Below, piece after piece: positions 1 to 12,200 of a stretch of 64,000 nucleotides of DNA. The DNA comes from Spisula solida (Eukaryota > Mollusca > Bivalvia > Venerida > Mactridae), in NCBI GenBank assembly GCA_947247005.1, contig OX365950.1:8258720-8322719 (forward strand), given 5' to 3'. Each line of letters begins with the position of its first letter. The stretch's first letter is position 1. The notes below the pieces were generated by a model. That model saw only the letters and a program-made list of their open reading frames with translations. It made no database searches and was not told the DNA's origin. The translations under genes and the position numbers were made by a program.

Positions 1-51
1 ATGGATAATGATTACTAGCTTTTGACGCTGTTTGCTGTTTATTTTGTTCAG

Positions 52-218
52 AAATATTTGAGTCACGAAGCGAAGGCGATATTGTCACTATTCCCAACAG
101 ACAGGACAGAGGAACAGACAAAGTTAGCACTGTTAGCATTAAACCAGACAGTAGATGCATTTGGTGAATTCCCCATCAAGCTACAACAATCTCTGGCCAG
201 TGTAGGCTGGTACGAAAA
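52..218 (+). CDS. CNBD2: CNBD2-like exon 1 in window (internal exon)
   Basis: Pyrimidine-rich acceptor TTTTGTTCAG at 42-51 and donor GTAAGT at 219. It encodes a helical segment before the first CNB domain, including LNQTVDAFGEFPIKLQQSL and ending VGWYE. It starts in phase 0 and leaves two bases of a codon, which exon 2 completes to Asn. Earlier exons are outside the window. Confidence 0.85.
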
Positions 219-3200
219 GTAAGTTTATGTATACATAATATAGAGTTTGTAGTTATTCACTCAAAACCAAGCGCCATTTCGAAACAACGTTATGACGTTC
301 ACTTGTGGCACGACTCTATACATGATATTATTGTATTGTCAGAAATTGCAATATTTCACCGCGGTATATTGCATAATGTAAGTAAGATGACACATTGTCA
401 TGCGTTGTCTTTTGTATATGATATGCGTATGTATGAATTGATAACTTAAATACGGGACCTACGATATCGTCCGATTTTATCAGTGATCATGGTTCCGGTT
501 TTCAGAGAGTCTGTTTTTTGAGGAAGTTTACTGTATGTATATCGCAATAACATAGTCTTGTTCAGTTAGCACAATAAACTGAATTCACGAAAGGTATGCT
601 CTCTTGAAAAATGTTTTGGTATGAATAAAATGCTCCCTATTCTAACACAACTAGTAGTTTCACCTATATACATGTGCACTAAGAAAAAACCATTTCTGTT
701 TTCAATTTGCTTTTATTATCCACACCACCAAAAATCCATAGTTGCGAGGCCCCCAAAAGAGATTAGTCATTTTAGTTTTGGGGGATGGTGCATAATACAG
801 AAGATGCCCCTGTTCCAGAAGCAACCCTGGTTCTTTTTCGTGCCTGATGTAAAGCATCATACACGTTACCACGGGTTTTAAAGTCTGGTCCGAATGACTG
901 CTAGTTATTTTAGTTATGTTAGGTGGGAAACACTAAAAAACATTTACGTTTAAATCTGGCTGGAGGCTGAATCAAACCCACAACCTTCGGATCACCAGCC
1001 AGTAGCTCATACCACTGGACCAATTGTTCACCCTAAGAAAAAAGCAATGTGTGCATATGATTTTATTCCGTTTAAATACATCTACAGCAAATAACTTGAA
1101 TAAAGTGCATGTCTATTTTGTTTCAGTTTTGAAGCTAAAAGAGTCATAATTCGACAGGGTCATGTGGCGGATAATTTCTACTTTATTTTGTCAGGAACAG
1201 GTAAGATTGGATGACTATAATTACATGAAAATACAAAATATATTCTTATTATTAATATAGTACATTTGTGAAAGTAATAAAAAAGGACTGTTCTTCGCCT
1301 GCTTGTATACAGCATGTGAATGTTGTAGAAATACTTTTTGAAAGAGAACGGGCTCAATGTAATTGGGTATCCAAAGAACTGGAATTAAGTTGCGTATGCT
1401 CGCATTATCCAAAGGATTCGCTAAATAACCTTCGACAAGACATTCGACAAAAAATTGGCGGGGCGTTTCGAGTTTACACTGGTGTCTGATCAATTACTTG
1501 AAGTCCATAACAGGCATTCTTTTATGTCCTGTTCTGTTCTGATCGGTTCCTTTTATCGTTACAGCTGTCGTTACAATTCTGGAAACGGATAAAGATACCG
1601 GGGACCAAACTGTTAGAACGGTGGCTTTTCTTCGTAAAGGAAACAGTTTTGGGGTAACTAGATGACATTATTTATTACAGTATTAACTCTCTTGTCCATA
1701 TTATTTTGTAATAAATGTTGATCTTGTTAATACAATCTTGATTTGGACTTTTGGTAAATACTAGCTTTTCCAAAATTGGACTATGCAGTTATATACATGT
1801 ACTACAATTTAGTAATCAATTTACGGAAACCAAATTAAGTTTTGTTTTCTAACTATAATCAAATTCTTCCGCCTGTAGCCCCTGTTAATTAAAATTACAA
1901 ATATGTGACTATTTCTTCAGTATGACTGTAATCGAAACCCATCACTGGCCGTCTGTCGGAATATTGCATTATTTGACTTAACTTTATCTGTGCTCTTCGA
2001 CAGGAACTAGCATTGATGCACGGGGCACGCCGTAGTGCCACAGTGACGTGTAAGACGAATGTGGAATTACTGGCTGTTAGTCGTGAAGATTTTATCGACA
2101 TATTTATGCACATTGAGAAGGACAAGGAACCTGAACATATACGATTTCTACGTACAATAGATCTACTCCGTGGTTGGCCCATAGATAAAATACCCATCGA
2201 TAATCCTAGAATCTGTTTATTCACATTCTTCAGGTGAGTCAGTCACGTTTTCAAGGTTTCACGTCTTCACATTTGATTTTGATAAAACACGTTACGTACA
2301 TGTCTATAAAAACTCCTCACGTTCACAGGTAACTGTATCATTAATAAACAGTACCTAAAAATTTGTTAAATTTATAATTCTTATACAAGGTATATTTCCC
2401 GGAGAAGTGATCGTACAGTCACTGGGTGTATTTCGTTTTTTTCATAATTTGAAGCATTTACGGCATTAATCATCTATTTAAAGCTGTGGGTGATCAAAAA
2501 CATCTTTGTGAATCGAAAGCATTCGAAAACATGCTTAAATTTACCTTCGTACGATATAATTCATTGTTTAAACTTTGATTTTATTTTTCGAGGGCGATAA
2601 ACGCTGTAGGAACGGCTGTAGTGGTTTTTAGTGTGTCTGACGGGTATTTCGAACGTATTTTATAACGGTCGTTTTCATTGGCGTAGTATACATCGTTTGT
2701 ACGCTGGTAACCAAGTCCTGGGAAACCCCAATGAAATCAACCAATGAAAATCGTTGTTACAAAAAGGAAATCACGCGCATCATTCGGAACGTTCGCACAA
2801 ACATGGAGTCATTTTGACATTTAAATATGCAAACGATTCGTTTTTCGGCTTACACGTATACGTTCACTGAAGTGAACATGTGTCAACCAGGTAAATCTGT
2901 TCCAACTTTTTCGTTCTTTAATTTTACCGCATTATTATGTTTCTACACAACGGTAAATTCGACATATGGTGGTGATTTCCTCAATATTTCCGTTTTTTTG
3001 TTTTTATTTAGTCCACCCCAGTGATCGGGTGGATACCGTATTACGTATTTATGGCATAACTGTTTAACTACTTGACCAATTTCGATGGGATTTCGCATGA
3101 AAGTAGTTATAGTCATGTTTTTTACGGATATAATTACTTTATGAAGATATCGAAAGCCAATTCTTGTTTTTGATACCTGGTCAATTCATGGAAATACACC

Positions 3201-6200
3201 TTGTATAAGAATTATAAATTTAACAAAAAAAATATTATTTTTTTAGGTACTGTTTATTAATGATAGAGTTACCTGTGCTCACGATTGAACCAGGGACCTT
3301 TAGATCTTCAGTCTAACGCTCTCCCAACTGAGCTATTCCGGCTGATGAAAATAACTACCTTATTTGACTGAATATTTAGTTGTATTCTATGTTATTTATG
3401 TTGTTGCGATTCGAACGTGTACGACTACGTGTACGTGTAGCTACCCGTACATGTATACGTACGCGTTGCATCTAAAATTAACTTGCCAAACACAACGTGT
3501 GCGTGTAACATCACATGGCAGTTGTGATATGATTTCCTCGTTAATCGATAATTAGTGTTTATATAAACTCACTGAGACTATCGGCGACCAAAACTTGGGT
3601 TTCTCGTGCATACGCATACCTGTGTGACGTAGTACACATTATATTTTCGTCTGTCACACGTCCATTACATGTAGAAACTACACATACCTGTATGACGAAA
3701 TACCCACAAATAGTATTCACGTACACGTGCACGTTACACGTTGCATTTCGCAACCTCTCTATTAACTTGCGAAACACAACGTGTGCGTGAAACATCACAT
3801 GGCAGTTGTAACATGATTTCTTCGTGATTCGATAATGAGTGTTTATATAAACTCACTGAGACTACCGGCGATAAAATATTGGGTTTCCCGTGCATACGCA
3901 TACCTGTGTGACGTAGTACACATATTATTTTCGTCTGTCACAAGTAGTTACTTGTAGAAACTACACATTCCTGGATGACGAAATACCCAAAAATAGTATT
4001 CACGTACACGTATACGTTACACGTTGACTTTCGCAACCTCTCTAATCTCTCACCTGAGTATTTTCCGAGTGATGGAATATACAAATGTACTTGTGTTATT
4101 AGTATATTAGTCATATTTTCATTGAAACATCATCTATAATAATGGTTTCGATCATTAATAACTTCGATAGAAATGTAATAATTTGATCCATTTTGCCTCG
4201 TTTCAACACCTGTCTCCTCGTCTTTGCGTACACGGTCTGCCCTGCGTTCAAGGAAAAATCACGTGACGCACGTTTCGTACCAGGTACGATACGAGCATCA
4301 CGTTATTTTTCCCTGAACGCAGGGCTGTTCTATCACCTCGGTCATAGCGATAAAGGATTCAGTAGATGCGAGTTCTTCCTTTTTTGATACTATATTAAAA
4401 TATAAAAATATTGATCAGCCGCCGATCGTTCCGATCACGCCGGAACCCGGGATTGAACCAGGGACCTTTAGATCTTCAGTCTAACGCTCTCCCAACTGAG
4501 CTATTCCGGCTGATGAAGACTAATCAAATCTTCAACTTACTATTGGGGAAATGTATTGATGTGTAATCCCATGCAAACCGAATACGCAGTATTAGTTTTG
4601 TGAAATACCTAAGATGGCATTGACATCATAGTAATTGTATCCGTGTGTTGCACAGAATTAATTTAATTCATGTTATTGCGATGGTCTTTCATCCCGAATA
4701 CGCCTCCCCTCGAATTCAGCTCCATGGTAGCTCTATTTCGACACCACATGAGACTACAGCTCCCGCGGACTCTATTCGAACGATAGAGCAGCCCAGTTGA
4801 AAGGGAGCTGTATTCGAAGCATGCTATGACTCGGATACAGCTCTCCTGTGTATTGTTTTTACCACAGACAACAAAACGGTCAAGCTGCTTAAAAAGATCC
4901 TGTATTTTATGGAAAGCAAATGATTTTTCCCTTAGCATGGCGTATAATTCATATAATTGGATGAAGAAATAACATACTTATGTCTTCATTTGTGTTCCAA
5001 TGTTTACATATTGCTACTTGTAACTGTAGCCAAAAGTCACGTTGTATTGCTACCATGATTACCTGTCGAGGAGCGACCCGAATTTCCTTCATTCTAACGT
5101 TGTAGTGAAGCAAACTATGTTTTTTATAACATGAATTGATAAAGGATACTCTTTAGATATGCGAAGATATAACATCACAATGTTGATATAAGATTAGTAT
5201 GTAATGACGTCAAGATAATGTTGGGTGGCCATGTAGTCATAGTGACGTTACGGTTTTGTTATTGTTTCGACTACATATTTCTTTGTGCTTTTATTTGAAT
5301 TTCTTGTGAAGTTTCAGCAATATTGGTCACGTAATGAAGAATTTACAGCATTTCCCGCTTCTTTGTTGATCATCCCACGTGTAATAGAATATATGGAAAA
5401 AAGTTATGTGCATTGAATATAAAAAGTATGATCAGCCGCCGATCGTTCCGATCACGCCGGAACCCGGGATTGAACCAGGGACCTTTAGATCTTCAGTCTA
5501 ACGCTCTCCCAACTGAGCTATTCCGGCTGATGAAGGCCTTGATCAACTCAGACATTAAGTGGACTGCATTGATACTTACGAAGCATCGATTTCACTTTTG
5601 CAATAACTTTGTCAATGGGGATAACGTATAGAACGGAAGTGATACCTCTGACGGATTTGCGAGTGTAAATTTCCTCGCTTCGGTAAGTAAATCTTGATTT
5701 TTCTTTGTTTTGTAAGACGCTTTCAATGAAATCACCTAGCCCACCGTACCCGGCCCTATCGATACTTGCAGACCCAAGCCCATTTTCCCTTCAAATACCT
5801 GTGATTAAGGAGAACATTCGATTCTAGTGCGGTTTTGGTTACTGCACCCCTGACGACCCGTCTACATTTTTTCCAATTTCTGCCGATTTGCATGGTGTGT
5901 TGCTGTTTTATGGGGCCAACTTCGTTGTTTAGCTTATTCTAGGTATGCATTTTGCAAAATTAGTTCGATGCAGCCAGGTTATGAGGCAGAATAAACGAAA
6001 GAACCACTATGACACCCCTGACGGTTGCTGTCCCTAGCTGATACCCCTGACGCCTCAAAATACTATAATGTTGCAATACGAGACAGTCGGCTCTGTAAAT
6101 GTTCAACCACTAACAAATCAAGATTATAATCAATACAGTTATTGCGTAAATACATGAAGAACTTGCTAAACAATTCCAATAGACAAAAATAGTTGCATAC

Positions 6201-9200
6201 ATAGATTTGGAATCGTACAGCAAGTCAAGCTGCGTGATGACGAATATACACGTGCATATACTTTAAAGTTATACCTAGAAAAATACTTGATTCCAAATGT
6301 GTCTGTATCTGTTTATTTTCAGTTAACAATGAGTAAAAAGAAATCTAATTTAAATACACACAGACCAAAGAAGAAAGATAAACATGACACAAGTAAAAAT
6401 AGTCAGCAGGGACGAAAGAGAATGCTTTTTAGGTCTCCCTGTACAAAAATACTTTCTCCGTGTAGAATACCACCAAACATCAGGCAGTAGTTAACTACCT
6501 TAGTCCTTACTTAAGTACAGAAGAAAATATAAATAAATCCGTAAACTACTTCCTTGCGTACTTATAGTTCTAAATAGTAAATCGGATTTCAAAAATAATG
6601 TTAACATTAAAAAATAAATTCAGTTTATACATCATTACACCACATAGCCAATCAAAATGGGTCGCTTTCGATTTCTGTTAAGGAGATCCGAGCTACCTTG
6701 TGCGCATGCGCGAAATTTCAAAATCGTATTAGATAAGAACAAACATGAATTTTAGTTTCAATAATCGCATATGAATGTTGATTAATGACAGTAAACATAA
6801 TACTATTGCACAAAATAGATATTTTTATATTTTTATTTTTTGCATGTATGAAAAGTGCGTGGGGAACGGCAAAGTTGAAAATAATATGGTTTCCCTACAA
6901 TTGTTCAAATGCATATGCTTATATATAATATGTAGTGCATGGTTTAGTTATATGAAGTAGCCACACTTTGAAATATTTTTAATGATTTTTTTTCGTTACA
7001 ATATGCAAATTAGATTAGTTTAATGCACATTTATTCATGATTATTACTTTTTGATAAATAGCTCATCAAAAAGGCCGGTGACCCCTATTTTTTATTTGAA
7101 TAAACTGGTTTTTGTATTGGAATAAACTGGTGTTCTATTTGATACTGATCTTATGGCCAATCCTATATTAGTTTCCATCGTTATATATTTTTTGACGTTC
7201 ATTTGAAAATCACACTTTTTTGCAAGTGTTTATCATGTTCAAATACTGAATTTGTTCACCAAGCAGCCAGAATTGTGATTTATCTCTATTGGAATGACCA
7301 TTGAACACATAAAATATCATGCATTGCTTAAAAGTAGTTTCATATAGTAAAAATCTTAAAAAGAACAGCATGGTGCCATAAATGCAGGAAATATATAAAA
7401 TGAACAAAATACAATGGAATACATTAGAAAGCCATGTATGTCGAGAACGAGCCTAGTGACATATTATTTTTATGATTTCAATGTTGTTCTAGAAGATAGT
7501 TCTGTCATTTTAAGATGTTTCAAGTAAAATTCGGTCGTTAGATCAAAGGTGCGCGTACCTTCTTAATTGATATTTTATATGGCAAGTCTTTGTTTTGCCT
7601 GTGTCTGGTTATATAACGTCTATTTTATCAATGAAACAATGCGTAGAAACTTCTTTTAACGGTTTGAACTACATTGGTAGAGAAGTGTCAGAATCATGAG
7701 TTCTGATTGGTGGAGCTTCCTAAGTAGTACTTACTGAAGTATCCAGGCGCCCGCACAGCATACAGCATCTTAATAACAACCCATTTACGGTGGTTCCAAT
7801 ATTCAACTATGAGCCGTCGAAATTTAGGATTAATAAATGATAAATACGGACTCCTTTATAATAATTTGTAATATGAATTGTCATAGCTCACATAACTTGA
7901 CTTGCTGTACGATTCCAAATCTATGTATGCAACTGTTTTTGTCTATTGGAATAGTTTAGCAAGTTCTTCATGTATTTACGCAATAACTGTATTGATTATA
8001 ATCATGATTTGTTAGTGGTTGAACATTTACAGAACCGACCGTCTCGTATTGCAACATTATAGTATTTTGAGGCGTCAGGGGTATCAACTAGGAACAGCAA
8101 CCGTCAGGGGTATCATAGTGGTTCTTTCGTTTATTCTGCCTCATAACCTGGCTGCATCGAACTAATTTTGCAAAATGCATACCTAGAATAAGCTAATCAA
8201 CGAAGTTGGCCCCCATGAAACCGCAACACACCATGCAAATCGGCAGAAATTGGAAAAAATGTAGACGGGTCGTCAGGGGTGCAGTAACCAAAACCGCACT
8301 AGAATCGAATGTTCTCCTTAATCACAGGTATTTGAAGGGAAACTGGGCTTGGGTCTGCAAGTATCGATAGGCCCGGGTACGGTGGGCTAGGTGATTTCAT
8401 TGAAAGCGTCTTACAAAACAAAGAAAAATCAAGATTTACTTACCGAAGCGAGGAAATTTACACTCGAAAAACCGTCAGGGGTATCACTTCCGTTCTATAC
8501 GTTCTCCCCATTGTTGTCATCCGCAATAAATATTTTGGATTGTGAAATAATTAAAATGGGGTTTCATCGTTGTCATTTTGCGGTGCACAATTTACTTTTT
8601 AAAATTTTATGGTACATGTCGCTAAAATATATACAGAATTGACAGTATTGCAAAATACAATGATCTATTACATGGTTAATGTTAGTTAGAATTGAACAAA
8701 AATCAAACAATTGAGTGAAATTACTGTTTTAAGTTCAATTGCTACTTATATAAAAAGTAGATCAGCCGCCGATCGTTCCGATCACGCCGGAACCCGGGAT
8801 TGAACCAGGGACCTTTAGATCTTCAGTCTAACGCTCTCCCAACTGAGCTATTCCGGCTGATGAAGACCATTCATTATGATGATTAATTTAACATGAGGTG
8901 GACTGCATTGATATCTACTCATAGAACTACTATCGAAATCTAATTTTAGAATAACCAGAAACTTTCCGTTATTAAAGTTTTGCAATGTACTCCTTAGTAT
9001 ACTAGTTTATATTAATTTATTCAAGGTCGATTGTAAAACAAGTTTTTCCAACTTATATTAATCACTATCGACACCTCATTCCTGATGTTATCCATCGACA
9101 CGAGGGTATGAGAGAAGAGAAGTTCCCCTTTTTTGCTGAGCGTCTAGCAAGGGAAATTCTGGTACCATTTTTATTTTGCCTTTGGTATGACGATCTTGGG

Positions 9201-12200
9201 ATCGAACCCGGGACCCCCCGCACTCGAAGCGGACATTTTTGTATATTGATAAAATAATATAAAGTATTTAATTGCATAACCTTGGTAACGGAAGGTTTCC
9301 CATATACGTGCAAGTATAATAATATACAAGGAGCGTTTTTTAAGTTCCAGTAAACGTTTCATTGAATTGTGGACGTTTCCTAAAACTAATCGATATTTTG
9401 CAGAGAGACAAAAACACATAATTATTTGCAATATATTCTTAAATTTCACAGTAAGGTGTCGTTCTTATTGTATCTATGGTAACGTCAGGATGAGCTACCC
9501 GGCACAAATTTGACGTCACGTCCAAGAAATCGTGAAACTAACAACCACATTGCCCCAACTAAACAGCTACCAATTAACACTATGACCAAATAGAGGATCT
9601 TGCATGAGGGCTCATTACATACGAGTTTTATTAAACGCGTGGACAAAATGATATGTAATGAGCACTCATGTAAGATTCTATTTATCACATAACCTTATAA
9701 AACGCTCATTATTGTTCGAAAGGATGGTGTACACTGCACATGGTTTAGCCAAAATTCAGCGATACAATGAGCTCGACGTCATGGCGACGTTGATATTATC
9801 CTGACGTCATTGACGAATCAATGCATGGATTGGCTAACGTCACGTCAAGCTAATTTAAATATTTATTGCACGGTCGGGGAGTGCCGAACGATATTTACGG
9901 CACGGCTTTACGGCACTCCTGGACCGCAGGGTATGAGATAAAATTAAATACCAAACATCATTTTGAGTTAATGAAATAGTTTCAATAGCCCTGCAATCAT
10001 ATTGAGATATTGTTGTTGTCGTATTAGAATCACCCGTCTAAATGTCAGACGATCATTGGGATTCTGTCAGTTTTGGTTTTTCGGCAGAAAAAAATAGACT
10101 AGAAACCGTGATTAGAATTGATGATCGCTGTCTGTAAAGAATGTTGCATGTCACTGAGTACACAGCAAAAATTATGGCGTACGCCTGGCGTACGCTTAGG
10201 TCTGGCGTACGAAATGCGTACGCCGTTCGTACGCTTTTCGTACGATTTTTTTGTCGTATGAAGCGCGTACGCCAAAAATGCGTACGAAAAGCGTACGATT
10301 TTAGGCGTACGCCAAATTTTGGCGTACGCATTTCGTACGCCAAATTTGTTCGTACGAAAAGCGTACGCCTGTCGTACGCATTTCATACGCCATAATTATG
10401 CGTACGCCTGGCGTACAAACATAAATGTCAAAATGGCGTACGCTTTTCGTACGCCATAATAATGCGTACGCCTGGCTTAAGAAATTAAATGTCAAAATGG
10501 CGTACGCTTTTCATACGCCACTTTTCATACCGCTTTTTGAACGGTCTTAAATTCTCATTGGGGGTATGATTTTCATAGTAAAAACATCTTTTCATGCGTT
10601 TTTCATTATGCATGAAAATCATACACATAAAAACTGGTTAGGAAACAGTCCAGAAAAACTGGTTAGGTGAATAAGCTGTCTTATGTAATTGAAAAACATA
10701 AATAATAAACAAAAGCATGAATAGGATTTGATAACAAATGGCAGTGAAGTTTTTGTAGGCGCTCGGATAGCTCAGTCGGTTGAGAATTCAGCCTATAGAT
10801 AAGTCTTGAGGTTTGAGACCCGGTCAAGCTGCACATTTTCCCTTGCTAATTACAACACCTGGCATAAAAGAAAAAGCAGGAAGGCTTCAAACTCTCATAC
10901 CCTTGTGTCAATGGATACCATCAGAAATGAGGTGTTTAGAATTTAAGTTACACAAACTTTTGCAATTATCCAAACATCTTATAAAAAGTGAAGGATTTCT
11001 AAATGTAAATCTATAAGCTTAAAAAAGTAAGTGTCCAAAAAATTTTATTTTCACTCGGAAATTTTATTCAGATCCATTATACTTGGGACTGAATATCAGA
11101 GTATATTCAGTCTCAGATTTTAAGTACTAAGATATTTATGTACATAGATCTAGCTCTACATACAATAGAATAGAATATAGTTTATTTTCCAAATTCTGAA
11201 CCCTCTTAGGGCTACTAGATGTTAATTTTTTCTAATTTTAGAAATTTATTTCTTCTCCATCTTGAGAACACAAATTGTTTTCAAATATCTGAGTTATATA
11301 TTCTACATAATTTTATACGACAGGCTCGACTTTTGGAAATATCCGGAACAGGTACGGTAGAGACTAGCGTTTAGTAATAACCGGATCTTTTTGCATGGGA
11401 GAATGGAACGTTGACACCGTCACAAGCGCGTGAGCGTCTGTTGTGTTTTCGTCTGCTGCGGGATAAAACCAATGAGATGAACGGAGATGAACGTTCTTGT
11501 CGATTGAAAATGTTAAAGAATCTGTTACCTAGGCTGGTAACTGTTTCCGAAGGTATATAAACGAATTTGCATCTCAAATTGTTGCATTTTCGATTTCGTA
11601 ACCAACTTTTTTTGATACCAAGCAGTTTCGTAACCAAGTCGGAATTCCAACGAAGTCTAAGTCTGCTTATGGTTTGCATTAAATTATTAAAAGGTGCCAT
11701 ATTTCTGGAAGTTATAACCTCCTATGGAGAATGTTAATAAACATGTTGATTTAATTTTACTGAAGGCGGTACGAGTCGAAAGTCGTCATTTCAGTTAAAA
11801 CTTCGTGGCTACAAAAAAGTCAAAATGACCTGAAAAGGTTGAATACGTTGGATTTGTAATTCAGACTTTTCACATCTATACAGTAAACGTAAGGAGATTG
11901 CATGATGTGGGCTTCTAATTCCATCACCCTGCTAAACACTAATGACGGTCTTCAACTTTGAACTACCCTTGTCATAGTCCAAGGTCTTTGACGATGATCA
12001 TTCCATTTCATCGTCAAAGCCGTTTGTTCTTTGAAACCTAACAGCTCTACGACTCAGTTTGAGTCGCGTTCGTTTATGACAAAACGCACGTTTTGAACTA
12101 AATAATCATTGACACCCTATCAATTGGAGCATATTCTATCAGTATACCCCCAAAAACAAAATGTTCCGCAAGAAATACCATTAATTCCGTCGATTGTTTC

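Noticed and set aside
1895..2224. 109-codon minus-strand ORF
   Set aside because: Antisense shadow of CNBD2-like exon 4.
10053..10495. Several overlapping ORFs rich in AYAFRT/GVR
   Set aside because: All come from the palindromic GCGTACG array and appear on both strands.
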